Assembly (NCBI GenBank): GCA_964006375.1
Contig: OZ023270.1
Coordinates: 59,836,288 to 59,900,287 of the forward strand
From: Tillus elongatus
Lineage: Eukaryota > Arthropoda > Insecta > Coleoptera > Cleridae
DNA length: 64,000 nucleotides
Direction: 5' to 3'
Positions within the stretch are counted from its first letter, which is position 1; each line of letters opens with the position of its first letter. Shown piece by piece: positions 34,404 through 45,279 of the stretch. The position numbers and the translations under genes are program-made. The notes beneath the pieces were generated by a model. That model searched no databases. It saw nothing but the letters and a program-made list of their open reading frames with translations, and was not told the DNA's origin.

Positions 34404-35335
34404 TTAACCCTACATTAGGCGCGCGGTCTACAATCGTAAACCACACCCAAATAAACGACTATAATTTCAGTAAACTATTTACTATGCAAGCGCATCTTTT
34501 TGGTCTACGATCGTAAACTGCGCGCCTAACGGAGATACTTTTTTGTGGAGAACCAAATTTCTTGTTTTGATAATTTAGCACAAAGCAGGTAAGTGGTGCT
34601 TCTTCTAGCATATTAATATACAGCACAGTGTTAATATATATATATTTTGTTGGTTAGTTATAGTGATTAGTTAAGTATAATTGATTGCTTAAACGTGTAA
34701 ATTATTGTTAGTGTATGACTTTATTTTGAGGTTATCATTTTATAGCTAATATTATTTACTTGTTTCAGAGAAGTATGTCTGACTCAAAGAAAAGGCGTGT
34801 AGAAAGTAGCAGGTATCCAGATGTATGGGCAAGATGGTTTGAAGAGGTATCTAGCGGAGAGGAAAGTCCATTAGATCAAGATGAGGAAGATGAAGAACCA
34901 GAAAATGAAAATGTAGTGGAAAAAAGCTATCACGACACGGATTCGGAGCTAGAACTAATACCGGATGAACAGGAACATTTATCAGATACTGATGATAAAC
35001 AAATTATGGGTGGTAAATTTTACACTGGGAAGAACAAAATAACTAAGTTGAGAAAACAGTGTGGTAATACACAAGTGCGTTTGCGAGCTCATAATATAGC
35101 AAGACATTTACGAGGATCAAAACCTGAGGCCGGCAACGCTATCCACATCCACATAATAGTGATAGGCACATTGAGAAGTTCAAGGAAAAGCGCCAAAAAA
35201 ATATGGGATAATTCCAAAGGCAACGGAGTTGAATCATGTTACCTCGTGATGAGTGAAAAGAGATATAGATTTTTGATCCGCTGTCTAAGGTTTGATGAGG
35301 TAACAACCAGGAACGATAGAAGAGAAATAGATAAC
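34404..35335 (+). mobile_element. piggyBac-like element, left half
   Basis: TTAA at 34404-34407 is followed by CCCTACATTAGGCGCGCGG, the expected piggyBac arrangement of a TTAA target and a CCC-starting TIR. Subterminal copies of GGTCTACRATCGTAAAC lie at 34425-34441 and 34501-34517, the second followed by GCGCGCCTAA, the inverse of the outer TTAGGCGCGC. The right end is missing; it is cut off at ~35335 against a LINE ORF1. Confidence 0.75.
34760..35335 (+). pseudogene. piggyBac-like transposase, N-terminal part
   Basis: The likely start is the Met at 34775 (MSDSKKRRVESSRYPDV). An acidic, disordered stretch (SSGEESPLDQDEEDEEPENE) leads to the conserved N-terminal domain FYTGKNKITKLRKQC, AHNIARHLRGSKPEAG and KRYRFLIRCLRFDEVTTRN. 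The catalytic DDD core is absent. A ~30-residue stretch before SEKRYRFLIRCL does not match the family pattern, suggesting an internal deletion. The frame after ~35335 is antisense LINE sequence, so the apparent C-terminus is artificial. Confidence 0.8.
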
Positions 35336-35344
35336 CCCCACTGC

Positions 35345-36300
35345 TTTTTGCTGAAAATTTACACCTCACCTATTGTTGTTTGGAAAATAGTATCAGTCAA
35401 CCAGAATTCCCGAAGGCCAGAACTCCAGAGAGCTTACTTAATCATAAAACTGCACTGAGACATCAAATCGAAAAGATGCAACCCTGACACTCCGCCTCAG
35501 TTCCAGTTTCTCACATGCACACAATTTCCTAAACTTCTTAACAACTGTATTAATAATATCATCTGTACTCATCCCTGTCAAAGTTAGAGAGAAACATCCA
35601 ATTTAGTAGCTGAACCATTTTCAATGATGATTTTGCACCAGCCTTTGGAGGACCTCTACATACTTTCTGCTTTCTCACTTTGTAATGCCTTCTGTTACCT
35701 TTCGCCACTGGTCGCTTCCTTTCTCCTCTGCTTCTAAGTTATGAAGCCCTTTTTAAAAAGAGACACTGAACCGCCTCAGATGAAGCTTCCAATGACATCC
35801 GCATCATCACTGCCGCATCCTCTCGATCCCTCATCTATTCTCTCCTCTTGTTTACTTTCATTCAAACTTTCACTGGTTGAATTGTAGGTAGATCGATATG
35901 TTACTGTTTCCATTTTTTTCCACTGTGTACTCATTCCTACCTACATGTATTAATTCTATATTATCAGTTGCACGTTTTTTTTTTGAGTGATAATGTGTGT
36001 TTGGGAATTCCTTTTCGATTTTTCTTCCAATAAAACAATATTACTTTTCAAGATGTTTATTTTATCATGCAATTCACTAATCAAAACATCTTTGTTTGCA
36101 ATTATTTGTTTCAGAAAGTGATTTTCCAATTTCTGCAGGAACATTCTAGACCCATCGACTATTTTCACTGGATATCTCTCCATGCAGGAGTCATGGTACA
36201 CTGCACCATAAACAAGACAAAAACTTGTGCTGTGTTTTTTGCAGCGGCCTCAACACGCACATAACACTCTTCCACCATCTCGAATCAATTGTTGCTAACA
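35345..36300 (-). pseudogene. LINE ORF1 remnant (PHD-like finger, coiled coil)
   Basis: From the 5' side: a Cys/His-rich stretch near 36290-36170 with FCLVYGAVYHDSCMERYP, resembling the PHD-like finger of insect CR1/Jockey ORF1. A helical KIVDGSRMF...IIANKDVLISELHDKINIL region (36165-35960) would form a coiled coil. Further on come LTGMSTDDIINTVVKKF, then LCACEKLELR and a VASFRFDVSVQFYD-like fold near 35480-35430, the pattern of the ORF1 nucleic-acid-binding domain. Several frameshifts. ORF1 proteins coat LINE RNA. Confidence 0.6.
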
Positions 36301-36737
36301 GTGAGTAAGTCCTGTGCAGATCCTGGAGTTCAACCAAAGTATCTAAACTCCACACGTGGCTGTAGCATACACAAAATGGCGTCCTAGTCGTCTTCCGGGT
36401 AATTTCCGCTTCCCCAAACCAAATTCTATTATCAACTCCATTGATAATACACCACAGGAACAGCTCGCAAACTCCTTTAAGTGAAAAATTACTCCTTAAT
36501 CACTAGGACAGAATGAACCCTGATATTCAACAACTTTCTTCCACTAAATTCACCATGTACTAGGTTAGGTTAGGTTAGGTTTAATTGTGAGTGGGCCATA
36601 CCGGTCCCTCTACCGCGACCATAAGGTCTATTGTGGCTCACGCCTAATAGTCTATATTTCGCCCAACAAAGCCAGCCACCTGCAGAGGTCGATAATCTTT
36701 GTGGGCGAAAGTTGATCCAGATCCTCTGGAACAAGCT

Positions 36738-37345
36738 TTATCTTGCCAAAGAGCAGGTATCTAGTCCCGTCCGCTGCCGGACAGGAACACAGTACGTGCT
36801 CTGCTGTCTCGTCACTCTCCATGCACAGCATTCTGTATCCTGACCGACTCCAATATGGTGCATGTGGTGACGCAAGCGGCAGTGTCCTGTATACAGGCCG
36901 ACTAGAGTACTCAGTTGTTGTCTGTTTAACTCTAGAAGTTTTTTAGCCCTTAACTCAGACAGACCATTTATGAAGGCCTTAGAGTGAGCTAATCCTGGAA
37001 GATTTTGCCAATACTGGATTGTCATTCTTTCTGTCCAGGTCTTTAAGGTGCGTTTTGCTGTGCATGATGTTATCCCCAGCACCGGTTCTGGTCCGACAAA
37101 GTCTCTCTGGGCACCACTCCTGGCAAGCGCGTCGGCCGCAACATTGCCATCATGGTCCGAGTGACCCGGTATCCACACCAGCGACACCTCATTACAGCTG
37201 CCCAGTTTGTTGAGGGCAGATTTACAACTCCATACCATTTTTGAATTACACCAGTAGAAACAAAGCGCTTTTATTGCAGCTTGGCTATCTGCATATATCT
37301 TTATTGATTTGTGTGTGCACTGGTTTTTTATACTTTCCCTTGCAC
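36738..37345 (-). pseudogene. LINE family B RNase H and C-terminal zinc motif, copy 2
   Basis: IYADSQAAIKAL (~37295), with the third catalytic RNase H Asp, then LVWIPGHSDHDGNVAADALA (~37170) with the last, followed by KTWTERMTIQYWQNLPG and RQQLSTLVGLYTGHCRLRHH. The zinc motif starts as VGQDTEC and then a frameshift destroys it. ~90% identical to copy 1, with a longer open frame. Confidence 0.82.
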
Positions 37346-38580
37346 ATATCTCACATCTGTTTCAATCTCAAATAGGATGTGGGCATGGTCCGAACATGAG
37401 GGTTCAGACGACACCCTCCATTTGAGGATTTTGGGGCTCAACAGCCTTGAGTTGATCGTAAGATCTAAAACCTCTCTTCGATTGACTGTTAGAAAGGTGG
37501 GTTGCGAGCCTATGTTGTTGACAGCCAGCTCCTCCCTTAATAAGTATTCAAACAGTGACTCACCTCGTCTGTTAGTGTTTGTGCTCCCCCAAACCAGGTG
37601 ATGGGAGTTTGCATCACACCCCATTACAAGGTGATAATTGTTCCTCTTGCAGTAGGCGATCAATTTCCGCACCTCTGCTGGAGGTGGTTGTTCTGCATCT
37701 CTGTCTCCGGGGAAATAGGCCGAACAGGCCACTACTTCCAGCCTGGTCCCCCCCGGTTGTGATCATGAGATGGATGGCTATCGTGTCCTTGGTGCAGTAT
37801 TCTGATAGTGTAAAATACTATAAGTTGTTTCTGATCCAGATACAGGCTCTGGGGTTGGTACCAGAGCCCACCTCTACTATCTTACCAGAACTGTTACCCA
37901 GCCCTTTAGTTCGGTTCGACCTGGCGGTCCAGGGCTCTTGGAGAAGAGCGATGTCTATCTGCTCCTCCTTTAATTTCATGCTAAGGAGGTATGTCGCTGC
38001 CTTAGCATGATAAATTTGCCTGTATGCACCTAATAGGTCTGGTGTAAGGATGTATCCTGCCACCTCTATTTGGGCCCATTTTTTTGGTGGATTTGATTCC
38101 CCCTGTGGTGCCCCTTCCCGAGGGAATAGCAGGGGGGATTGATCCCCCCTACTATCGGAAGGGCCCGCTTCATTGTACAGTGAGGAGGAGGGATATTCAG
38201 AGTGGATAATGCTCACTCCCACCCCTCCAATCACCTCACTGAATGTCCGGAGTCGCTTTCCGCTGACGGCGCCCTGAGTAGCGGCATCAGACTGAGTAGC
38301 GGCATCAGACTCCTCGGGTCGTTTTATCGTACCCTCAGAGCCCGTCGGGACCCGACTTCCGTTAGTACCTGACTCAAGGCAGTTGAATATGGCACCCCCG
38401 CCTTGAGCGGACGACTAGGCTGTCTCCTTGCGGATCCAGGCAGTCATTGTTTTTTCCTTCGTGGCGCATGGGAGATTTTAGGAGCTCCCGCCCCTCATCG
38501 GAGGACAGAGACTTGGAGGATAGGGAGAGGATGACCATCGACCGCCCCTCTATCGGTATGGCGGTAAGAGAGGGGACAAC
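37328..38580 (-). pseudogene. LINE family B endonuclease, copy 2
   Basis: APE-type endonuclease of a LOA/R1/I-like LINE. The start is HAKAATYLLSMKLKEEQIDI then ALLQEPW (~37960), with the catalytic Glu. After a frameshift at ~37760 come AYFPGDRDAEQPPPAEV, HLVMGCDANSHHLVWGS (~37620) and EVLDLTINSRLLSP. SDHAHILFEI (~37380) is the SDH motif. Upstream, 38580-38010 is ORF1-like or linker sequence rich in Ser, Pro and Gly. This enzyme nicks target DNA for target-primed reverse transcription. The next domain should be the RT, but RNase H follows at once. Confidence 0.82.
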
Positions 38581-39385
38581 CCCCATTTCTACCTATATGT
38601 GTTCTCCAGTTGCCTGGAGATCGAGATTATTACCCATCTCGTTTGGGTCTGTGTCTATCGTGTTCATATCTGATCCCACCAGCAGCTGGGGAAGATTGTG
38701 GTTAACCTCCATGGAAGAGCCCCGCATCCCATGGAGAGGCATTTATACACAGGGAGGTCGCCCGGTTTCCCTGGGGAGGATTACGTTAGGGGCAGAATTA
38801 CCAACCTGCCAATGCCCGGCCAAGAGCATCATCGCTTCGGCACCAACCCTCCAACGACCTTGCGATGTGGGTTTTTTATAGAGATCTCTCCTCGCAATGC
38901 CGGCCAGTTAAGGCAAGCATTCCCGGCCCTCCCAAGACATGCCTTGGTAGGGTACCGGTATGGCCCTCCTCCTTTTTCAGCTGGGCTTGGGGCCGTCCAT
39001 GGCGGAGTCCCAAGTTGTGGATAGCTAGATAGTACATGGATTTCCAGTACCTCTGCAAAATCCCAAGTTCTCAACTTCCAACTCTAACTGCTGACTTCTT
39101 ACTACTCTAACTCTACTAACTCTCATTCTAACTAATTCTTCATCTAACTTTTAACATTTTACTTTCTTCTCTAAACTTGAATTTCAACTCAACTGAAACT
39201 AAACTAAACTTTCCACTTTGTTTGGAGGGAACTTATGTATATTGTCATATTAATTGCAAATAATAGTGTGTTTATCTATACTTGCATTCCACACAAATAG
39301 CTCTTCGAATTTTTTTTTTGAGTATCTTCGATTTTTTTTTTAAATTAACTTCGATTCTTTTTGTCATATTGTGGAGTTTTATAAC
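38580..39385. other. LINE family B 5' region and intron sequence
   Basis: 38580-39070 is GC-rich and may be ORF1/5' UTR of the LINE (an MNTIDTDPNEMGNN start is readable on the minus strand near 38680). 39070-39230 is a run of CTAACT-like simple sequence. 39230-39385 is AT-rich intron leading to the donor site. Confidence 0.45.
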
Positions 39386-39389
39386 TCAC

Positions 39390-39634
39390 CTGCAGTGGTG
39401 TTTCCTTTTGCCAAGCCAGAATTTGGTGTCGCAGCCCATGCACCTACTCACTGCATAGTCGGGCACCCACAAAGCTCCCTGGCACTCTGCGTATGTAGCA
39501 GTGTCTTCCAGTGCTTCCCAAGACATATCAGAGCGTAAGGATTCTACAGCAGAAGTTGGACCTTCGCCAGCACTACATACAGACTCTACTACAGAAGCCT
39601 GCACGTTCATATGCGAACAGAAATTTATTAGATT
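39390..39634 (-). CDS. MTMR3/4-like phosphatase, penultimate coding exon (FYVE N-terminal half)
   Basis: The exon ends at the donor CAG/GTGAGT. It encodes EDTATYAECQGALWVPDYAV, then SRCMGCDTKFWLGKRKHHC. That is the WxxD, first CxxC and R(K)HHCR motifs of a FYVE finger, which the exon at 32101 completes. The acceptor is taken as TTTTACCTGTAAG (39635/39634), after a fair pyrimidine tract; TGCAG at ~39599 is an alternative. Myotubularin-related 3/4 proteins are 3-phosphatases of PtdIns3P with a C-terminal FYVE domain. The catalytic domain must lie upstream and no exon of it could be identified elsewhere in the window. Confidence 0.85.
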
Positions 39635-39669
39635 CTTACAGGTAAAATACAAAAACAGCTTTTTATAAA

Positions 39670-40900
39670 TGCAGACTAAGCAAAAGCATAAAGATTGTTA
39701 GATGTTGGAAAAACATGTTACTTTCAAATTTTAGTATGAAGTATAATACATTGTTTTCTGAAAATGTGCCTTAAGATAGCATTAGATGCCAAAAATATTG
39801 ACTTTAAATATTAAATAGTTTCTGACTGATTTAAAAGACTGTATCAAATAAAGGAGGCTTTGTAAACACTGAGTACAAATACTGAAGTGGATCTTGTATC
39901 CAATCATAAGACAAAAAACCTTCGGTTCGAAAATGTGCTTGCATGAGCAATCTTGAAGTAGTTCGAGGTTCGAAATATGAAATTCTCTAAAATAGTTCAA
40001 ACTTCGTTGCTCAAAAATACTTCGAAATTTAACTTTACAGGCATCAAATGCTGCCAAAGGTAGCGAAGTTGCGGTCCCATTAACTCGGTAGCGGCACTGT
40101 AAACTCGTTATCAGTCTCATTGAGTCGATAGCGTAATGTTAGATATTTCACTCGTGCATATTTTTGACAGTTGGTGCGACATATTGAGACACGATGGAGC
40201 CATTTAGCAGTCACAGAATTATTTATCTTATATATCCTAGCCTCCCCTTCTTCAGTAACAACATTATGATGGCGGTGTTCGAAGGCAATCAGTAATGTAA
40301 ATTTTCAGAATTTATGAGTATAATTGCAGATTGCTTTTGGAAAACACTGGTTTCAACATGCTTTATTTCACAAAGAACCCAGAACAGTTAAATATTCACA
40401 ATCAGGAGATAGTTACAATTTTAAGTGGTCATTTTATACCTATTATGCTAACTTTGAACCGAGCTTTGAACACCCTCAATCTGTTTGCTTAAACTGCCTA
40501 GCCAATGCCAAACAACAACAACATATTTATCATTGAACTTATCTATAAATCTAGAAATCTAAGAAAGTTTAAAATATTTTTTGTTTTTGTATTTTTGATT
40601 TAACATCAATCCATCTCCACACCGATTAGCACCAGAAGGCATTTTCACCCAATCAACCTGCAAATTTGTCGAACCCTTCTTCTTTGTAAAAAGAATGGGA
40701 ATCTTTTACACATCAAATATTGTATGTTACAATATTCCTAAATTTTCTATTTAAGGAAATTATATATGAACACCGAAGAATTTTGGGTAGTTCAATGTTT
40801 GATATTAAATTTCTAAGAAGTTCGAAGTGTGAACAAGTTCGAGGCAACATATTTGCTTGTCCATTCATAGTTCGGTTCAAACAAAACATGGGTTCACACA
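39670..40900. other. AT-rich DNA, probably intron of the MTMR-like gene
   Basis: No frame with recognisable homology on either strand. The MTMR gene should continue upstream on the minus strand, so this is likely intronic, but no donor/acceptor pair or conserved exon was found. Confidence 0.35.
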
Positions 40901-40902
40901 CC

Positions 40903-40906
<4 letters not shown>

Positions 40907-40989
<83 letters not shown>
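40907..40989. repeat. (TA)n microsatellite abutting a transposon-like end
   Basis: 83 bp of TA that stops at AGGGTGTTTGGCGAGTTGCA, an AGGGTG terminus like that of the mariner-like element at 20620. Confidence 0.97.
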
Positions 40990-40993
<4 letters not shown>

Positions 40994-41808
40994 GTTTGGC
41001 GAGTTGCATTCATTAGAAGTTTATAACCTTCTAGTCCGAATTCTAAGGAGAAAATTAGGGTTTGGCCATAAGTGGTTAGAGGAATCCAGTGAAATTACGT
41101 TGAAGTACATGGCGCTTCCAGTTAAACCGGAAGTATATATTTTTGCATTTTTAGATTCCGCATCGAATGCTAGATCAAATATTATAAAGGCATTATATTG
41201 CAAAAATGCGACATTTTCGAGTTAATTTGATTTTTTTGACAATTTTTAAAATGTCACTACTCTGACAACACATATTTGTGCTCTATATCAAGGTCGTAGA
41301 TTCTGCCTCAGTGAGGAGACTAGGAAGCTTGGTTCTAAGTAAAACACAGTTGATGTTTTCAGTAACTTATACAGAACGTTCTTTACTAGGTGCACAACCA
41401 GAGCAGCTCATTACATACGTAACTTTCTAAGTTCAAATGGAACACTCTATTTTTCTACTTATGTCTTATTGCACATTAAAATCTCTTTAAAATTTGATAA
41501 CACTTTCCTATACCCATATTTTATACCATTTCCGAGATATATTGATTTTTATTTTACATGCCGCAGATATTTAAATATCTGATCATATTTAAGTAGTTGC
41601 TTATGACCGAAAATGTCAAATAATTTTAACTGGCACTTCCTAGGATGTTCAATTGTAACAGCTTGCGAGTTTTTTGTTAGGAAATGTTTCAAAATTGTAA
41701 ACTAACCTAACCTACTAATAAATAATTAATCTTATAAGAAACTTTTGTTTATTTTTTAATTTATTCTTATTAGTACATGGCGAATTTAGCAGAATTAATT
41801 AAGGAACA

Positions 41809-41812
<4 letters not shown>

Positions 41813-41888
<76 letters not shown>
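41813..41888. repeat. (TA)n microsatellite, 76 bp
   Basis: Pure TA tract within AT-rich DNA. Confidence 0.97.
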
Positions 41889-41891
<3 letters not shown>

Positions 41892-42085
41892 TTGGTACTA
41901 CAAAGGTAGAATTTTTTTTTAAGATTTATTTACTAGAGCCAAACTGGGAATGAATTAATTTTTTATCACCATGGAAAACTCATCTGTACCAAGGCAATAC
42001 ATCAAATACATTTCTAGCTTAATGAATTGTTGTTGCCCTTCATTGGTGAAACCGTTCCATACTAAATAGACTACTTCTCTGGCTG

Positions 42086-42158
42086 CTTAAGTGTTTGTTT
42101 TGTCTTAAGATGCCGTAAAATGCTGAAACTAGTTACAGGGAATAAAAGAAACACTTGT
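42086..42158 (+). repeat. Hairpin-forming repeat, copy 1
   Basis: GCTTAAGTGTTTGTTTTGTC and TAAAAGAAACACTTGTAAAG are imperfect inverses around AACTAGTTACAG. The same arrangement is at 55165-55225 with a better stem. Confidence 0.55.
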
Positions 42159-42383
42159 AAAGTCAGCGATGTGTGTGTTTTATGACCGAATACTTGGATT
42201 TTATGTTTTCAAATGTTTTACTCATGGTTGAATTGTATTGATACACTGCTTATATGTGAAGATCAGCTGTATTGACAGTGGTTTCATATTTTGAAACACC
42301 TTTGTCTTCTACTTGAAAGTTTCCTTTGACTGCTAGATTATAATTTCCGAAGCCCAGATTTTGCGTCCCCATGTGAGACACTG

Positions 42384-43100
42384 GTGGCACTAGATTGGTC
42401 TTTCTTGAATTATGTATCTGATGTTAATGGGACATGTAGACAGTTTTATTGCCAAATCTACCATTTTCTTGACAAGTATGTATCTCTCCATAAGAAATAT
42501 TCCCATATAAATGAAAAGAGGGGATATCTAAAATCAGTGGAGTTGACAAATAATCCACATAAATATTGGCAGGCACTGAAAGATTTGAACATTCATGGCT
42601 CTCCTAAGCAATTGCCATCTCACCTTTCTGACACCCAAAAAAAACCTGATTATGTTGCTCCTTTTTTTAAATATGAACAATAATTGTGGCAACTTGATAG
42701 AATTTGATAATCAAAATAATATTTGTGAAGCAAACTCCTTTGTGTTACTTACTAGTGAAGAAAAGGTTCACAGGATACTAACGCTACTGGGGCTGATAAA
42801 ATTTCTTGTGCTATGCTCAAGTATTGCAGCCATTTTATCAATAAATTCATTGTTCACATTATAAACTCCTGCATGAAAAGGAAGTATTTCCTCTATTGTG
42901 AAAGATTGCTAACTGAACGCCACTGTTTAAGCAGAATGACCCTAAAGAATTCTCAGACCCCATAATCATTAGTATTTTACCAATTTTGTCTAAAATTTTT
43001 GAGAAAATTGTGTATAACAAAACCCCCCAATAATTGGTTATTTTAATGATAAAAATTTGCTTCCTGATGTACAATGTGGATTCAGGTAGGGACATGGTAT
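42384..43100 (+). pseudogene. Jockey/CR1-like LINE, linker and early RT
   Basis: ALDWSFLNYVSDVNG and CQIYHFLDKYVSLHKKYSH are the post-endonuclease linker, followed by YWQALKDLNIHGSPKQLP. After a frameshift, the RT start is LTSEEKVHRILT (~42750) with MKRKYFPL, and IISILPILSKIFEKIVYN at ~42965. The frame is lost soon after. No palm motifs follow before the next LINE copy starts at ~43290. Confidence 0.7.
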
Positions 43101-43723
43101 GGGCACTGCTTTGCTTAATGTCGCAGTTTATCTTGATATTATTTAAATGCGTTTAGAAAACTAAGAAGTCAAAATCAGGTCAACAGTGCTTATTCAAATT
43201 ATGTAAACACCATGCAACAGAAAACATCTGAACACTTTAAATGCTTCTAGTCATTATCTATTCAGAATAAAAATAATAGCAGCAGAATTCCCAACGTTAT
43301 GACGGATGACCATAGTAATAGCTATCCTAAACCACAGACAATTGTTGATGGTTTTGCTTGTCATTACAATGGTGCCTATCTACCAAATCGGGTAAATCTT
43401 GCTGAAGTGACATCTTTATGTGTTGCTGAGAATTTGAGTGTTGGATTTTCCTGAAACGAGTGAAAGGGGCCCTTAAACAATTAAAGACTGAACTTACTCC
43501 TGATCCTGACCTGTTAACTTGTGTTCCAATTTACGACTGTGCTGGGGTTTTTGCTTATCAATTGTGCCTTGCTCTTTCTCTTAAATCTGAAATTTTTCCT
43601 TATCAATTGAAGATGGATGGTGTGGAGATGCTGGTAGAATCTCCAATTATAGGCGTATATCTATTGTTGCTGATTTTGCAAGGGTCTTTCAGATGTGTTT
43701 CTATAACACTATATATCCAGCAG

Positions 43724-43724
<1 letters not shown>

Positions 43725-43819
<95 letters not shown>
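43725..43819. repeat. (TA)n microsatellite inside a LINE RT frame
   Basis: 95 bp of TA between the residues YPAV and SQHQHGF of the RT, at a position where other LINE RTs have only a few residues before QHGF. Confidence 0.97.
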
Positions 43820-43822
<3 letters not shown>

Positions 43823-44052
43823 AACACCAGCATGGTTTTCTGGAGGGGAGATCTGCAGTTATGTACGTACAGTTTATCTCCTGATCAGATTTGCAGGCAG
43901 GTTGATGTTATATAAACAGAATTTGCTAAAGCTTTTAATCTTGTTGATCATCTAATTCTTTCATGTGAGTTGGTGTCATTTCATGTTGCATCTCCATTGT
44001 TTGTTATCTAATTTTTACCTTAACCAATGGATCCATTTTGACCAATATGAGT

Positions 44053-44493
44053 CGGGGTTCCCACTAGAAACAAGATATCAATTTTCCTGACTTTTCCATG
44101 ACATGCCAAAATCTATTTCCCTGACTTTGATCTTCTAGAATTTACCCCCAACGTGTGTAACACAACACACTATTAGAGAATACAGTAGGTCTTCGCGTCA
44201 TGGCAGAAAACACACTTCCCCATTTCAAATACAAAGCGATCAATTAACGCTAAATTTAAAAAAAACAATTATTGTGGTTTTGTGGAAATGGAAACCATTA
44301 AATGAATGTTTCCGAATTGCACAAAAAGCAAACACATTGTTTTAATTATTTATCATAAAAAGGAAACAAATATTTTTACCTGGCAGAGACAAAAGTTCCC
44401 CGACTTAGTCAATTTTTTTCCTGATTTCCCTGACAAAATATTTCTTCTACAAAGTCCCTGACTTTTCCTGGTTCTAGACGAATGGAAACCCTG
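44053..44493. mobile_element. 441-bp CAGGG-terminated non-autonomous element
   Basis: It starts CGGGGTTCCCACTAGAAAC and ends GTTCTAGACGAATGGAAACC plus CTG, an imperfect TIR of the CAGGGTTCCC type. Its first ~110 bp are the same as 711-820. Phrases like TTCCCTGAC are repeated at both ends. It cuts the LINE RT between its DFAKAF-like and SGVPQGS motifs. The type fits hAT-like non-autonomous elements, but no 8-bp duplication is visible. Confidence 0.8.
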
Positions 44494-45279
44494 AGAAGTA
44501 CATATATGCACTGTTTTCTCCAACTTCTGGGGTCCCGCAGGGTTCTAATCTCGGGCCTCTCCTTTTCCTATTGTTTATAAATGAGAGCTCAACGTTAACA
44601 TCTAGGAGTGTCATCTACTTTTTGCTGATGATGTAAAGCTGTATGTTCCAATTATCGACACTGATGACTGTGTAAGACTGCAAGACAGTTTGGGCCAGCT
44701 GGTATGAGGTAGACAACTTATAATTAAATACATCAAAGTTCAGAGTTGTAACTTTTACCAGAAGCTTGCTCAGTACTAACTATTCATACAATGTGAACTC
44801 CATTCCTCTAGCTCATCGCGACAGTGTGGTAGATCTTGAGGTTACATTTGACAGTAGATTATCTTTTGAGTTGCATGTTTATTCTGTTGTTCAGTTGGCT
44901 ACAAGGATGCTAGGTGCGTAATAGCAAATCATTCCAGGTTGGTACCTACTTTATTGATATTCTTCTCATATGTAAGATCAAAACTTGATTATGCATGTTT
45001 GATATATAGCTATTACCATAAAAACCATAAGATATTTATAAAATATAAGATTTCACTACCAGGTCCTTTCCTCCACTGGTTTCAAATGATAGAGTATTCG
45101 CTGTATCGTCAAAAGAGAATGGCGATCTATTCGCCGGTGTATTTGCTTCCAATTCCACGCTAGATAAATTTCACCACCAGCTCCCTTCCGCCAGTGTCCT
45201 CAAATAATGGAGTATTTATTCACTGTATCGTCAAAAGAAAAGGGTGATCTATTCGCCTGTGTATTTGTTTATAATTCAA

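Larger units (their letters stand above)
36558..39074 (-). mobile_element. LINE family B copy 2, RT internally deleted
   Basis: The 3' end on the plus strand starts TAGGTTAGGTTAGGTTAGGT, i.e. the LINE RNA ends in (AACCT)n. The 3' third matches copy 1 at 14235-15480. The 5' half carries an ORF1-like N-terminus and the endonuclease. The two halves are joined at 37340-37360 at CACATATCTCACATCTG, removing the whole reverse transcriptase. The 5' boundary is uncertain, between ~39030 and 39230. Confidence 0.85.
32102..39389 (-). other. 7.3 kb intron of the MTMR-like gene, TE-filled
   Basis: Donor CAG/GTGAGT at 39390/39389 and acceptor TTTGCAG at 32102. It splits an Arg codon (phase 2) inside the RKHHCR motif of the FYVE finger. 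Inside are, on the same strand as the gene, LINE family B copy 2, a LINE ORF1 and a CR1/L2-like LINE, plus a piggyBac fragment on the opposite strand. Confidence 0.85.
40990..42360. other. Unidentified DNA with transposon-like left end
   Basis: Starts with GGGTGTTTGGCGAG; contains a short palindrome CTTCCAGTTAAACCGGAAGT at ~41117. No transposase. The rest is AT-rich. Confidence 0.35.
43290..45020 (+). pseudogene. Jockey/CR1-like LINE RT, split by microsatellite and DNA element
   Basis: TDDHSNSYPKPQTIVDGFA (~43305) is the pre-RT segment and VKGALKQLKTELTPDPDLLT (~43460) its end. SNYRRISIVADFAKVF-like residues (~43640) precede a TA tract at 43725-43819, and the frame resumes with SQHQHGFLEGRSAV. 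EFAKAFNLVDHLI (~43920) has the catalytic Asp. The 441-bp CAGGGTTCCC element interrupts next. After it come SGVPQGSNLGPLLFLLFIN (~44530) and an FADD box with a frameshift (~44625). The last trace is SYVRSKLDYACLIYSYY at ~44965. Confidence 0.75.

Noticed and set aside
35336..35458. C-terminal 40 codons of the piggyBac-like frame
   Set aside because: This part is antisense to a LINE ORF1 remnant on the minus strand; the piggyBac sequence ends near 35335.
39782..40120. 112-codon minus-strand frame upstream of the MTMR exon
   Set aside because: Tested as a further MTMR exon; no myotubularin or coiled-coil pattern and no good acceptor/donor pair in phase.
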